64,000 bases of DNA from Bacillus sp. SB49 (GCF_000469135.2 NZ_CP048117.1:2393501-2457500), one strand, 5' to 3'; positions 38,799 through 47,746 are shown, numbered from the stretch's first letter. Made by a program: numbers and translations. The notes: a model not told the origin generated them from the letters alone.

Positions 38799-40085
38799 TT
38801 ATTCTGCTTTGCTATTTGCAACTAGAACGTCGATCGCTTTACGGACTTTCAAGTCTTCTTTAATCATATCTGTGCTGCCGCCGAGCATTTGAGTAAGCTG
38901 AGCAACATCTGTCTGATACATAGAAGCCATGTTTTCCAATTCAGCGTTAACGTCTTCTTCTGTCGGTTCAACGTTTTCTGCATTAGCAATCGCTTCAAGC
39001 GTCAAGTTCGTTTTCACTCGTTTCGCAGCATCCTCTTTCATCTGCTCACGAAGTGCATCTTCGTCCTGACCAGTGAACTGGAAGTACATGTCTTTCGTCA
39101 TGCCCTGCATTTGAAGACGCTGTTCGAATTCCTGAACCATGCGGTCAAGTTCTGTATCAACCATTGCATCAGGGATTTCAACTTCTGCATTTTCAGATGC
39201 TTTGTTCACAAGTGTTTCACGCTTATTATTTTCTGCTTCTGTTTTCTTCTGCTCTTCCAGACGCTCGCGTGTTTTTGTTTTTAGTTCTTCTAGAGATTCG
39301 ACATCTTCATCGACATCTTTAGCGAACTCGTCATCAAGCTCAGGAAGTTCCTTCGCTTTGATTTCGTGAATTTTAACTTTGAAAGTAGCCGCTTTACCAG
39401 CAAGATCCTCTGCATGGTATTCTTCAGGGAATGTAACTTCCACTTCTGCTTCTTCGCCGGCTTTCTTACCTTCCAACTGCTCTTCGAAGCCTGGGATGAA
39501 GGAACCAGAACCGATTTCAAGAGAATAGTTCTCTGCTTGGCCGCCTTCGAAAGCTTCTCCGTCAACGAATCCTTCGAAGTCCATAACGACTGTATCGCCG
39601 TTTGCTACTTCGCCTTCTTCTTTAACGACAAGCTCAGCCTGACGCTCCTGCAGTTGAGTCAATTCGTTCTGAACATCCTCATCTGTTACTTCTGTATTCA
39701 CTTCTTCCACTTCAAGGCCTTTGTAGTCGCCAAGCTTCACTTCAGGCTTCACAGTAACTTCCGCTGTGAAAATAACGTCCTGGCCTTTTTCCAGCTGCTT
39801 CACATCTACTTCCGGACGATCGACAGGCTCGATACCCGCTTCATCTACAGCTTCTGCGTATGCTTTTGGAAGAACGATATCAAGAGCATCTTGATAAAGG
39901 GACTCCACACCGAAGCGTTGTTCAAACAGCTTACGTGGTACTTTACCTTTACGGAATCCAGGTACCTGTACCTGTTTAACTACTTTTTTGAAGGCTTGGT
40001 CAAGTGCTTGATCGAACTCACTTGCCGGTACTTCTACTGTTAGTGTACCTTGGTTGCCTTCTTGCTTTTCCCATTTTACTGACAT
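38799..40085 (-). CDS. tig: Trigger factor chaperone
   Basis: The protein is 428 aa from the ATG at 40085 (GGAGGG upstream). It has the ribosome-binding signature [17 protein letters not shown], the FKBP-type PPIase domain ([20 protein letters not shown]) and a C-terminal chaperone domain. The protein is very rich in Glu and Asp, as in halophilic bacteria. Confidence 0.97.
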   Translation of the reverse strand: MSVKWEKQEGNQGTLTVEVPASEFDQALDQAFKKVVKQVQVPGFRKGKVPRKLFEQRFGVESLYQDALDIVLPKAYAEAVDEAGIEPVDRPEVDVKQLEKGQDVIFTAEVTVKPEVKLGDYKGLEVEEVNTEVTDEDVQNELTQLQERQAELVVKEEGEVANGDTVVMDFEGFVDGEAFEGGQAENYSLEIGSGSFIPGFEEQLEGKKAGEEAEVEVTFPEEYHAEDLAGKAATFKVKIHEIKAKELPELDDEFAKDVDEDVESLEELKTKTRERLEEQKKTEAENNKRETLVNKASENAEVEIPDAMVDTELDRMVQEFEQRLQMQGMTKDMYFQFTGQDEDALREQMKEDAAKRVKTNLTLEAIANAENVEPTEEDVNAELENMASMYQTDVAQLTQMLGGSTDMIKEDLKVRKAIDVLVANSKAE

Positions 40086-40188
40086 AAAAAATTCCCTCCA
40101 ACATCTATTCATTCATTTTCGTCCAGAGGACGATGGTTTAATGATTCTATGACTCTGAATACATACGAATCTCGTTTGCAACCACTAC

Positions 40189-40216
40189 ATTATAACATAA
40201 TCCCCCTGGCTTTCAA
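40189..40216 (-). promoter_or_regulatory. SigmaA promoter of tig
   Basis: TTGAAA (40211-40216), 16 bases, TATAAT (40189-40194), with TGT just before the -10, on the minus strand. Confidence 0.8.
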
Positions 40217-40245
40217 GGAGGGACTGTTCGGTTAGCGGGTGTTTT

Positions 40246-41226
40246 TCATTCCCCTGCAATCATCATATAGTGCTGTTCGCAAATCTCCACTTCTTCCTTG
40301 TACTTGGCAACGTCCTCCGAAGAGTATTGCGGTTCGTAAGGAAGCTGCAGGTACTCGTGTCCAAGCTGCTTCAGCGCCTCCACCAACAGAACCACTTCCT
40401 CCTCATCCGGGAAAAACGGATAACGGACATAGCAGTAATGAAAAAGCAGTTTATTGATCATCTCATACATAGATGGATTATTCTGCTCTACCTGACCAAG
40501 ACGCATCTGGATCTGTTTAATGATGTAATCCGAGTGCAGTTGTGTCAATTCAGCCGGAACTATCTTCATTTCCTGACCGAACTTCACCACTGTCATTTCC
40601 TTGTCCACTTCTTCATCACGGAACCATTCAATAACCGCTGACTTTATGACAGGATGGACAGAATCATTCTGCAATACCGGCTCAACTTCTTCTATATAAG
40701 GAGCAGACGGCTGGTTCTTCATTTGCTCCATGACTTGCCATTGCTTATGTATATCCTCATTTTCCATTGCGGATCGAAAATCTTCCATAAGACTGCTGCC
40801 TATTTCCTTCTGTTGATCTTCCAACAGTTTACCACTCACTTCATACATCTGCCAGAGCTGTGTGCGGCTTTGATGCGGAATGTCTTCTGCTTCAAATACT
40901 TCATCCAGTAGATCCACGATCTCCTGATACCTGCTGCTCTGGAACAGGACTGTTATATAAATATGTAGATAGTGGTAGTACTGGTCATGTTCTTCTTTCA
41001 TTAACTGATGACATAACGATTCGGCATCATCGAACTTTCCGAGTTCGATCCAGCTCATTAACAACCCTGTATTAATGTCATGAGAAGCTACGCCATATTC
41101 CGCAAGCGGTTCAAAGGCTTCCGCCGCTTCCTCGTAACGCTTGTCTTTCAGAGCTTCCATACCAACTCGTTCCAACGCTGTTTTCCATTTGGGAAACATT
41201 ACTAGATTCCCGTTCTTATTGTCCAT
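40246..41226 (-). CDS. ysoA: YsoA-like TPR-repeat protein
   Basis: The protein is 326 aa from the ATG at 41226 (GGAAGGGTG upstream). The N-terminal half has TPR-like helical pairs (ALKDKRYEEAAEAFEPLAEY, ELGKFDDAESLCHQLMKEE, FQSSRYQEIVDLLDE). The C-terminal half matches no domain I know. The position next to tig is that of ysoA in B. subtilis. It is cytoplasmic and probably a protein-protein adaptor. Confidence 0.8.
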   Translation of the reverse strand: MDNKNGNLVMFPKWKTALERVGMEALKDKRYEEAAEAFEPLAEYGVASHDINTGLLMSWIELGKFDDAESLCHQLMKEEHDQYYHYLHIYITVLFQSSRYQEIVDLLDEVFEAEDIPHQSRTQLWQMYEVSGKLLEDQQKEIGSSLMEDFRSAMENEDIHKQWQVMEQMKNQPSAPYIEEVEPVLQNDSVHPVIKSAVIEWFRDEEVDKEMTVVKFGQEMKIVPAELTQLHSDYIIKQIQMRLGQVEQNNPSMYEMINKLLFHYCYVRYPFFPDEEEVVLLVEALKQLGHEYLQLPYEPQYSSEDVAKYKEEVEICEQHYMMIAGE

Positions 41227-41584
41227 AAGGCACCCTTCCCTGGAATTCATACTTCCCCTCAGTCTTTCCTTAATCCGTATGTTTCAAACCTGTTTTTCAT
41301 ACCATCCATGAACCTGTTTAGTAATACTATCGGATAAAGAAGAGAAACTCAAAGAAACCGATCGAAAAATGTGACTGACTTTCCTTTATCATACGGCTTA
41401 TGAGAAGACATGACAAAAGCAGACACTCCTCTCCATGCGTCCACAATTTTATTTCAAGATAATATCTCAATATGTATAAACCTTTTCGAAAATAAGACTA
41501 AAGACTCATGATGATTCCGTTTTTTTTGTTAGAATAAGTAAATGTGAATAAAAAAACACCGAATTAAATCATTTAAGGAGCTGT

Positions 41585-41728
41585 ATGGTTTTGTCACTGC
41601 TAGATGATCAAACATTATTAGAGACGTATTTGGAGTCCGTGAAACTTCAATTAGATGATGAATTCCTGCACCTCGTCACACAGGAAATTGACAAGCGTTC
41701 TATCGAATTGCCCGTACATGCAAATTAA
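41585..41728 (+). CDS. sda: Sda-like sporulation checkpoint inhibitor (47 aa)
   Basis: This small gene is too short for most gene finders. The product is predicted to be a two-helix protein; its core LLDDQTLLETYLESVKLQL followed by DDEFLHLVTQEIDKRSI aligns closely with Sda (LSDELLIESYFKATEMNL, then NRDFIELIENEIKRRSL). Sda binds the sporulation kinase KinA and blocks its autophosphorylation when replication is perturbed. AAGGAG lies 4 bases before the ATG; a TTG two codons downstream would give better spacing. A terminator follows at once. Confidence 0.85.
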   Translation: MVLSLLDDQTLLETYLESVKLQLDDEFLHLVTQEIDKRSIELPVHAN

Positions 41729-41746
41729 CATACACGAATACACACC

Positions 41747-41783
41747 AAACGTCATTCCTCCCCGGCAGGAAATGGCGTTTTTT
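41747..41783 (+). terminator. Terminator after sda
   Basis: ACGTCATTCCT pairs imperfectly with AGGAAATGGCGT, followed by TTTTT on the plus strand. Confidence 0.75.
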
Positions 41784-41791
41784 AGATGAAA

Positions 41792-41821
41792 AATCAGGCA
41801 GGTATTAATACCTGCCTGATT
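41792..41821 (-). terminator. Terminator of the 54-aa gene
   Basis: AATCAGGCAGGTATT pairs with AATACCTGCCTGATT, a perfect palindrome, followed by TTTTC on the minus strand. Confidence 0.85.
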
Positions 41822-41824
41822 CTT

Positions 41825-41989
41825 TTACTGATAAGAGTTGGAACCGTTCTGCATTTGTCCGGACATTTTGCTGAGCGTCGGTATGACCTTCTGCAGCTGT
41901 CCCGCCTGACCTGTCATCATGCTGTACGTAGCTGCTCCGATACCGATTGATGCAATAACCGGAAGCCACTGGACATTTTTCTTCTCCAT
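41825..41989 (-). CDS. Small 54-aa protein with one hydrophobic segment
   Basis: The ATG at 41989 follows GAGGAGTGATC. The product has one hydrophobic helix (about residues 8-25, WLPVIASIGIGAATYSM) and a Gln/Ser/Gly-rich tail. I recognise no family. A good ribosome site and its own terminator support a real gene. Confidence 0.7.
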   Translation of the reverse strand: MEKKNVQWLPVIASIGIGAATYSMMTGQAGQLQKVIPTLSKMSGQMQNGSNSYQ

Positions 41990-42082
41990 TACGATCACTC
42001 CTCTAATCATTCGGCCTGAGGCCACTCTTAATATCCCTCGTCCTTCAGGATAAACACGAGTAAAAATCCGAGCAATCTGCCG

Positions 42083-42244
42083 TTATTTCCCTTTGAACAA
42101 CTTCCATATCAGTAAGAACGGCCAGAATATAAGCCATGCCAGCATGTAGAACATATATACGGTCTGCTCTTCTTTACCGGCATGAACAGGCTCCCGTTGA
42201 AAGAAGCAGAAAAACGTACCAATAAGAACATAGGCTAATGCCAT
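42083..42244 (-). CDS. Small 53-aa membrane protein
   Basis: Two hydrophobic segments (residues 1-15 and 32-49, the latter rich in Trp and Phe) flank a short hydrophilic loop. The ATG at 42244 or the adjoining GTG at 42247 follows GAGGAG. The frame is complete, with a basic C-terminus (KLFKGK). No family is recognised. Confidence 0.55.
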   Translation of the reverse strand: MALAYVLIGTFFCFFQREPVHAGKEEQTVYMFYMLAWLIFWPFLLIWKLFKGK

Positions 42245-42380
42245 CACCGCAAATCACTCCTCTCATGCATAAGGTATGAGGAACAGACAGCGAGTGACTC
42301 CACTCCAAAAGCAAGGTAAGAATTTTTTGCGCATGGCATATGGGTTCCGTGTTACACTGATCATAGAAGGAGGGATTGTT

Positions 42381-42764
42381 ATGATCGTTCTATTTGACGG
42401 GGACTGTAACTTCTGTGACCAAAGCGTCCAATTCATTATTAAACGGGATACTAAAGCTCACTTTCGATTCGCATCCCAGCAGAGTGATACCGGCCGTCGA
42501 TTGATGGCTGAGCATAACGTAAGCGAAGATTTGGACAGTCTGATCTTGATCGACGGCAGTAAAGCATTCGATCAATCGGGAGCGGCGCTGCGTATCGCTG
42601 GTAAATTGAATGGCGGGTGGAAGTTAGCCTATGGCCTGCTTCTCATTCCGAAGCCGCTGCGGGATCTCGTTTACAAGTATATCGCCAAAAATCGTTACCG
42701 CTGGTTCGGAAAGAAAGAAGCATGCACCATCCCTTCTCCGGAAATTCGACAGCGTTTTCTATGA
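42381..42764 (+). CDS. DCC-family thiol-disulfide oxidoreductase (DUF393)
   Basis: The protein is 127 aa. It starts MIVLFDGDCNFCDQSVQFI, the DxDCxxC motif that names the DCC family, and has the family's DSLILIDGSKAFDQSGAALR and GLLLIPKPLRDLVYKYIAKNRYRWFG segments. The ATG at 42381 is behind AGGAGGG. These are thioredoxin-like proteins of uncertain substrate. Confidence 0.92.
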   Translation: MIVLFDGDCNFCDQSVQFIIKRDTKAHFRFASQQSDTGRRLMAEHNVSEDLDSLILIDGSKAFDQSGAALRIAGKLNGGWKLAYGLLLIPKPLRDLVYKYIAKNRYRWFGKKEACTIPSPEIRQRFL

Positions 42765-42890
42765 CATCCAATCGTCCAGAGCCATCCACTATTCCCAACA
42801 GGTACGTTGCTATATAAAAATAATTACAGGACGTATGGGATAACCATTTTCATAGGGCTATTGTCCGCCAATCATAGCCGCAAAAAATAA

Positions 42891-42938
42891 AAAAACGAAC
42901 GATGCTTCCTTAAAAAGGAAAGCATTGTTCGTTTTTTA
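42891..42938. terminator. Bidirectional terminator
   Basis: ACGAACGATGCTTCC pairs with GGAAAGCATTGTTCGT between convergent genes, with T-runs on both strands. Confidence 0.9.
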
Positions 42939-42942
42939 TGTA

Positions 42943-43134
42943 TTACGCTTCACTGATCATCATCAACAAGTAACTTCCCGCCCACAGAAGATAAGCAAGT
43001 TGGACGGTCACATACATGATTCGCTCGTAAAACGTAAACCCTCTTTTCTTCTTGATCCGACGGAGATGTAAATAGAAAGCAAAGCCGCAGAGGAGAAATA
43101 ATAATACCCCCAGCTGATTGATACTCTCGAGCAT
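42943..43134 (-). CDS. Small 63-aa membrane protein
   Basis: Two membrane helices (about residues 7-25 and 40-60) are separated by a basic loop (HLRRIKKKRG). The ATG at 43134 follows AAAGGGTG. Its function is unknown. Confidence 0.65.
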   Translation of the reverse strand: MLESINQLGVLLFLLCGFAFYLHLRRIKKKRGFTFYERIMYVTVQLAYLLWAGSYLLMMISEA

Positions 43135-43229
43135 TTCAACACACCCTTTCTTATCTCGGCAGCTCCTCAAATCATTGTATAGACAGGGATGTTGCGCGGT
43201 TTCCCATAAAATCCACCCACACCTTTATG

Positions 43230-43469
43230 CTAATGTCCATAAAAGGGAAATGAAAAAAATTTGCCGGTGATGCTCATGTAGATCATTCCCCACCATTTCC
43301 TGCCATAACGTAAGTAATACCTGTAACCAAAGGAAAAGACGGCGGCCATAGAGAGCATGCCGTAAAAGGCCGGATGGAAACGGAAGGGTTCACTCGTCCT
43401 CTCAACTATCTAGGCAGACATATACCCGACAAAAGCCAGGACACCTAACCAATCCATCATTTTGTTCAA
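43230..43469 (-). pseudogene. Small membrane-protein gene interrupted by an amber stop
   Basis: A TTG at 43467-43469 with AGATGAGG upstream opens a frame that reads NKMMDWLGVLAFVGYMSA and then hits TAG at 43410-43412. The same frame then continues without any other stop for 59 codons (RFHPAFYGMLSMAAVFSFGY, RYGRKWWGMIYMSITGKFF) to TAG at 43230-43232. The continuing frame has a membrane-protein composition, so one point mutation seems to have split a gene of about 79 codons. The family is unknown. Confidence 0.5.
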
Positions 43470-43905
43470 CAAATTACCTCATCTTTCTTTCGCATGGTGT
43501 TCAAAAAAAGAACAGGAAAGTCTGTCCTGCCGCAATGGCGTTCGCCCCTCGCGATTCAGCCAAATATTACCTACTCATTAAAAGAATAACATGAAAACTT
43601 TTGGGTTTAAATGGATGAAAGAAGGCAAGCTGCTGGTCGTTCAGAGATTATTGAACGATGACGAGCAGGAACGCTCGGGTCTCAATCCTTGAGTATTTCA
43701 TATCCATATACCACTTTACATTTCATCCATAGACTAAACACTTAGATAAAAGGGGGTGCTGTTAAGTCAAACATGTGAGCAATAATTTTCCAGAAAGGCA
43801 TTTAAAATGGTAAAGGAGAGCTCCGCCCCTTTACCTCTCTTATTAGGAAACGTTATTGTTTCTTTTTTGATGATTATATTTCGTCCCAAATACTGACAAC
43901 ATTAA

Positions 43906-44003
43906 AAAACGCTGAATCCCTTGTCCAGCAAAGGTTTCAGCGTTTTTTCGTTAGCGTCCCAGGAGAGATTCGAACTCCCGACCCACAGCTTAGAAGGCTG
44001 TTG
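43906..44003 (-). repeat. attL: 98-bp direct repeat (tRNA-Arg 3' end plus terminator)
   Basis: These 98 bases are identical to 56730-56827. They contain the 3' half of tRNA-Arg from the anticodon region on, and the terminator hairpin (GCTGAA with TTCAGC) that follows it. The tRNA sequence stops being tRNA-like at 44004, so this is a partial copy left by site-specific integration. Confidence 0.95.
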
Positions 44004-44091
44004 AAGTAGGTATGATTATATACAATGGGCTGCTGTTAAACCCTGTTAAATCAACGTTTTTAAGGATTAAGAATGGTGGAAAGTAATATGA

Positions 44092-44134
44092 TTGGGGCAA
44101 TAATAAAGAAATACTGCCCCAATTTCAGCCCCAA
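44092..44134. repeat. Integrase arm-type sites near attL
   Basis: TTGGGGCA (44092-44099, inverted), CTGCCCCAA (44114-44122) and CAGCCCCAA (44126-44134) lie 90-130 bases inside attL. The same nonamer occurs twice near attR. This is the layout of arm sites bound by the N-terminal domain of tyrosine integrases. Confidence 0.65.
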
Positions 44135-44242
44135 CTACCCCAGTCTTTTCTGGTTTGCCAAGTTTCTTCTATAATAATGAAAATTGTACGTCAATAAAAA
44201 TTCCTCAGTAGAAAAGTTTTCACGGGTTTTAGCATTGGAGGA

Positions 44243-44575
44243 TTGGGTGCGTTATCCGTTCCTATACTTATTGGCTTTATTAATGTATCTGCTACTCTTC
44301 CCTTTCTTATTGCCATTTTGATCGGGACGATAAATATTTTAGTTAATAAAAAAGTCCTTTGGAATCAGGAAATGAAAAAATACTTTAAAAAGACAATAAG
44401 ATATTCTACTTTTGGATATCTTGCTTTAGGATTTGGGTTCTTTGCAGTTAGATTAATTATTTCTGGGGAACTCAATAATTTCATGTTGTATTGCACTTTA
44501 TTTTATTTAGCTATTGGGGCTCTCTATATTCTCGCATTAAACAAAATATATCAAAAGAAAACAGTACAACTGTGA
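44243..44575 (+). CDS. Small membrane protein (about 110 aa) near attL
   Basis: The protein has four hydrophobic segments and a basic loop (NKKVLWNQEMKKYFKKTIRY). The TTG at 44243 sits too close to GGAGG to be a convincing start, and the frame is open upstream to a TAA near 44194 with no ATG. The N-terminus may therefore be wrong or lost. A TATAAT at 44170-44175 could be its -10. Its role is unknown; size and topology would suit an immunity protein. Confidence 0.5.
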   Translation: MGALSVPILIGFINVSATLPFLIAILIGTINILVNKKVLWNQEMKKYFKKTIRYSTFGYLALGFGFFAVRLIISGELNNFMLYCTLFYLAIGALYILALNKIYQKKTVQL

Positions 44576-44640
44576 TTAAGTAGAAGCGCTCCTTCCTCTG
44601 TAGAAGAATTTGAATTAATAAAAGTAGCCATTTTTATTAA

Positions 44641-44850
44641 TCATTGAAGCTTATTACTTATACGCCGAGAATGTTCTAAATTAAAAATTAAAGTACAACG
44701 GTCTTCAAATCTCATCTTATGAAATTCCTTGTTTTCGTTTAATTCCACAATCTTTCGATAATTAACCACAAAAAAATACACCTTTTCCTTTCTATAAAAA
44801 GGTACATCGACCGAACCCTTCTTTTTGAATAACCTTACTTTCCAATGATT
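44641..44850 (-). pseudogene. Fragment of an unidentified gene
   Basis: An open frame of 69 codons encodes a coherent basic sequence (for example VYFFVVNYRKIVELNENKEF and FEDRCTLIFNLEHSRR) but has no ATG or convincing start at its 5' end. It looks like a 5'-truncated remnant. No family is recognised. Confidence 0.3.
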
Positions 44851-44875
44851 TTAGCTATAAACAAGAACATAGAAA

Positions 44876-44920
44876 GAAAAACAACCGTTCATCTTATTGA
44901 ATGAACGGTTATTTTTCTTT
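44876..44920. terminator. Terminator of the secreted-protein gene
   Basis: AACCGTTCAT pairs with ATGAACGGTT, with T-runs on both strands. Confidence 0.85.
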
Positions 44921-44928
44921 CTTTTTTA

Positions 44929-45822
44929 TTAAGCTCCTCCACATCCAAGACACTTATAATAATAAGTATTATCAGTACCTAGATAGATATCATCACCATT
45001 ATAAACAGCATATGCATTAGCATACACGCGTTTATCAGCTGTTGGATAAGGACTATTCTTATAAGATGCTAGATACATTTTCCCTGCATTAGTAGGGTAA
45101 TCATCGGAACTAATAAAATCATAAGCAATACCTATAGCTATCCCTCCAGCAACTCCGGCAAAGAAACCAGACCATGAGAAAGCCAAGCCTACTGCGCCAC
45201 CAATAATACTGCTCATAGCCGCAGCAGAATATTTTGAGAAATTCCGTTCGGCATTAACATCTATCCAATGTGAAGACTCGTGAGTCCATGGACCTGACCT
45301 ATATGAAACTTCAATCCAGTTGTCGGCCGCTTGGGTTGATACAACACCTGAAGTTTTCTCTTTAAATCCCGGACTCTCTTTTACAGTTTCTACTGTTACT
45401 TCAACATGGTTTTTTTCACCATTGATTAAAAAGTCATTTTTACCTACTTTTTCTACTACTTCTACGATATTATCTGTAATAGCGACCGTTGTGTCCGCTT
45501 TAGATGCTGGTGCTGTAATTATCATTTCATTTTTCTCGGAAATTTGAGCTAAGGTATCTGGACTATCTATATCTAAATCCTTTATAGTATCATTTATAAT
45601 TTTTCGATTTTCAGTCGATATTTCATCAATATTGTCAGCGTATTTTTCCACTTTAAAATTCTGCAACTTACCTTCTATGGATTCCTTTTCTCCTTTACTT
45701 AAACCGTCCGTTTCTTTTGAACCATCCCCATCTAACGATTGAGTTGCGAAAGCTGGTGAAACTAAACTAAAAGTTAAAACAAACATAAGCATTATCATTA
45801 GTGATTTCTTCAAATTCAACAC
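44929..45822 (-). CDS. Secreted protein with Gly-rich hydrophobic hairpin, bacteriocin-like
   Basis: The protein is 297 aa. A Sec signal peptide (residues 1-26, ending SPAFA) is followed by an acidic pro-like region, then an aromatic stretch (NWIEVSYRSGPWTHESSHWI). Next is a strongly hydrophobic Gly/Ala-rich segment (about residues 197-237: SSIIGGAVGLAFSWSGFFAG, VAGGIAIGIAYDF) and a C-terminus ending in a CLGC pair. The layout resembles large secreted bacteriocins and pore-formers, such as geobacillin-26-like proteins, but I cannot confirm homology. It has its own promoter (45947-45974) and terminator, and small membrane proteins flank it on both sides. Confidence 0.6.
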   Translation of the reverse strand: MLNLKKSLMIMLMFVLTFSLVSPAFATQSLDGDGSKETDGLSKGEKESIEGKLQNFKVEKYADNIDEISTENRKIINDTIKDLDIDSPDTLAQISEKNEMIITAPASKADTTVAITDNIVEVVEKVGKNDFLINGEKNHVEVTVETVKESPGFKEKTSGVVSTQAADNWIEVSYRSGPWTHESSHWIDVNAERNFSKYSAAAMSSIIGGAVGLAFSWSGFFAGVAGGIAIGIAYDFISSDDYPTNAGKMYLASYKNSPYPTADKRVYANAYAVYNGDDIYLGTDNTYYYKCLGCGGA

Positions 45823-45946
45823 CCCTATTAATATTATCTTTAGACTGTAGACAACGTCGGTCGTGAGACTTTAGCGCTACATAAACCACCACCTTTTCAT
45901 TAAATACCTTTTTTTCCATTATTTTGTTTGAAATAACGTATTACAT

Positions 45947-45974
45947 ATCGTAACATAATGTATAAATATTTCAA
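45947..45974 (-). promoter_or_regulatory. SigmaA-like promoter of the secreted protein
   Basis: TTGAAA (45969-45974), 16 bases, TACGAT (45947-45952) on the minus strand. It lies about 125 bases before the start codon, leaving a long AT-rich leader. Confidence 0.5.
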
Positions 45975-46058
45975 ATTTTTCATCAATTATTAAGGTAGTA
46001 TACCTTCCTTCGAAGAATTTTCCTGTAAGTAGTTAAAAAATACCTCAAGAAAGGAAGT

Positions 46059-46304
46059 ATGAGATTGAAAAAGAAAAAAAAATTACAAGATTCCGATTGG
46101 AAATTAAGCATTATGGCTCTCGGCATATTTCTAGGAGTCAGTATATCAGGCCAACTAACAAGCCTTTCAGATCTACCTAATTTACCTTCTATCTACGGTG
46201 CATTGACTGGCTCTTTATTGTTAGTAATTGCCAATCTGATTTATGTCCTTTATAAAAAATATAAGACTGTCAATAATAAAAAAAAGAATGATATTTATGA
46301 ATAG
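46059..46304 (+). CDS. Small 81-aa membrane protein, divergent from the secreted protein
   Basis: The N- and C-termini are highly basic (LKKKKKLQ and NNKKKND), with two membrane helices (about residues 18-34 and 47-65). AAAGGAAG precedes the ATG and a perfect terminator follows. Size, charge and placement fit an immunity protein for the neighbouring secreted product; this is inference only. Confidence 0.6.
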   Translation: MRLKKKKKLQDSDWKLSIMALGIFLGVSISGQLTSLSDLPNLPSIYGALTGSLLLVIANLIYVLYKKYKTVNNKKKNDIYE

Positions 46305-46316
46305 CTTTTGAAAATC

Positions 46317-46346
46317 AATGAACCCACGAATATTCGTGGGTTCATT
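46317..46346 (+). terminator. Terminator after the 81-aa gene
   Basis: A perfect palindrome with arms AATGAACCCACGAAT and ATTCGTGGGTTCATT, followed by AATTTT. Confidence 0.8.
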
Positions 46347-46450
46347 AATTTTGGATCAAGCCCCATTTTATTTTCAAATTGCATTAATAAACTCGCTTTG
46401 TAAATTTTTAATCGATTATGAAGATCTGTTTTTCTTGGTTTCTATAAAAT

Positions 46451-47580
46451 TCAAATTAAGTCAAACCATTTATATACAGTCACAGCTGTCGCCTCAGATG
46501 TTGCCCCACTAAGATCTACCACCCCTCCTTTCCCAACTTTCAAACCGGACTTCCCGCCACCTACGATATATACATTTTCTTCCGCGTATACTTCTTCTCT
46601 CTCCGCATTGCTCCGGCCCCATTATTGCGAATCACTGCCTTTGCTACCGTCACCGCGTCCACCGCACTGTTGACGACAAATACGTTCTTTTCCATGTTAT
46701 CTTCCTCCTTCAATTTGTTTTCTTCCCTTGCTACTGCCTCCGCCAATACTTCTTGGGTACCTGGACCATAATAACCATCCACCGTCAGCTCGTAGGCTTC
46801 TTGAAAACTCCGAACGGCTTTCTCCGTTGAGGGACCAAAGGAACCGTCAATTCTCAGAGAGTACCCGATCTGATTCAATAAGCGCTGCAGATTCTTCACG
46901 GAATCCCCCTCACCCCCTGACATCAGATACCCTATACTCATGGGATCAGTATCCACTTTAATCCCCTTGTAAGTTATTCCATAGTATTCACAGATGCCCT
47001 GGGCATGTTCAGTAGCGACTTCCCGTTGAAAGCTTTTCTCCAACATCAATAAAGCTTCCCTTTGATCATCCATAAAACCGTTCTCCGTAAGGATGGCTGG
47101 ACCGTGAAACTCGCGAAGTACATGGAAGTTATTCCGCTTAATGCCCCGGTACACTTGCTGGGTTCCTCTGCGCAAATACTTTCCAACGCATTCCGCAAGA
47201 CGTTTCGTCGTGTCCGTGATCCACCCGTCGTAAATATGGACAGAAATTCCGCTGGCGTTCGAGTAATTGAAGCTAGTGCCCATCGCGCTATAGTGAATCG
47301 ATACATAAATATTTGCGCCATAGTCATTGGCAGCTTTCGTCCGGTAAATGAGAGGAGTGTCGGTGTCCGTCGGGGCGATTAACAGCACCCGAAAACCATT
47401 CGCAAGCAACAAATCCGCAAGAATAGCCACCACGGCACGGTTGAACTCATTCTCTTTGATTTGCCTTCCCAACTCCAGCACATAAGGGGTTCGTTTTCCT
47501 GGTGTCTCCATGCCGTGCCCATCATCCAAAGCAACTAACTTTCCGTTCCATCTCACACTTGGTTTCAGCAGTTTCGCCAT
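46451..47580 (-). pseudogene. Phage endolysin: N-acetylmuramoyl-L-alanine amidase, C-terminally frameshifted
   Basis: The amidase_3 domain (residues 1-205) keeps the zinc ligands His22, Glu45 and His96 and the catalytic region ILTENGFM. A peptidoglycan-binding type 1 domain follows (about 210-280; VKNLQRLLNQIGYSLRIDGS). The main frame stops at 46561. Near 46600-46612 (an AGAGAGAAGAAG run) another frame continues with EENVYIVGGGKSGLKVGKGG and on to TGA at 46451-46453. That would complete the small C-terminal cell-wall module begun by KNVFVVNSAVDAVTVAKAVI. The amidase domain itself is intact and may still work. Confidence 0.8.
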
Positions 47581-47582
47581 GA

Positions 47583-47732
47583 TTAGTCCTCCTTAATTTT
47601 TGTGGTGTGCCCGAACCTTCGCTGCACCCATTCAAACAGACCGGTCGCAGCTAGACCTGAACCTGCTCCGGACCAAAGACGAAGCGACAATCCCATATCC
47701 GTGAATGGATATGCTGCTGCCATACTTTTCAT
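47583..47732 (-). CDS. Small phage protein (49 aa) upstream of the endolysin
   Basis: The ATG at 47732 lies 8-9 bases after GGGGGAG, and the stop is 4 bases before the endolysin start region. It has a moderately hydrophobic middle (WSGAGSGLAATGLFEWV) and a basic C-terminus. Its position suits a holin or lysis accessory gene, but the hydrophobic stretch is short for a classical holin. Confidence 0.45.
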   Translation of the reverse strand: MKSMAAAYPFTDMGLSLRLWSGAGSGLAATGLFEWVQRRFGHTTKIKED

Positions 47733-47746
47733 CCATGATCTCCCCC

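Noticed and set aside
41440-41455. TCCACA sequence upstream of sda as a DnaA box
   Set aside because: Only about six of nine positions match the DnaA consensus and no second copy is close.
43591-43692. 33-codon plus-strand frame next to attL
   Set aside because: No ribosome site, no recognisable domain and very short; the surrounding 43470-43905 shows only small hairpins (43808-43840, 43857-43875) and no supported gene.
46318-46512. Plus-strand frame of 64 codons after the 81-aa gene
   Set aside because: It begins inside a perfect terminator palindrome and overlaps the frameshifted end of the endolysin.
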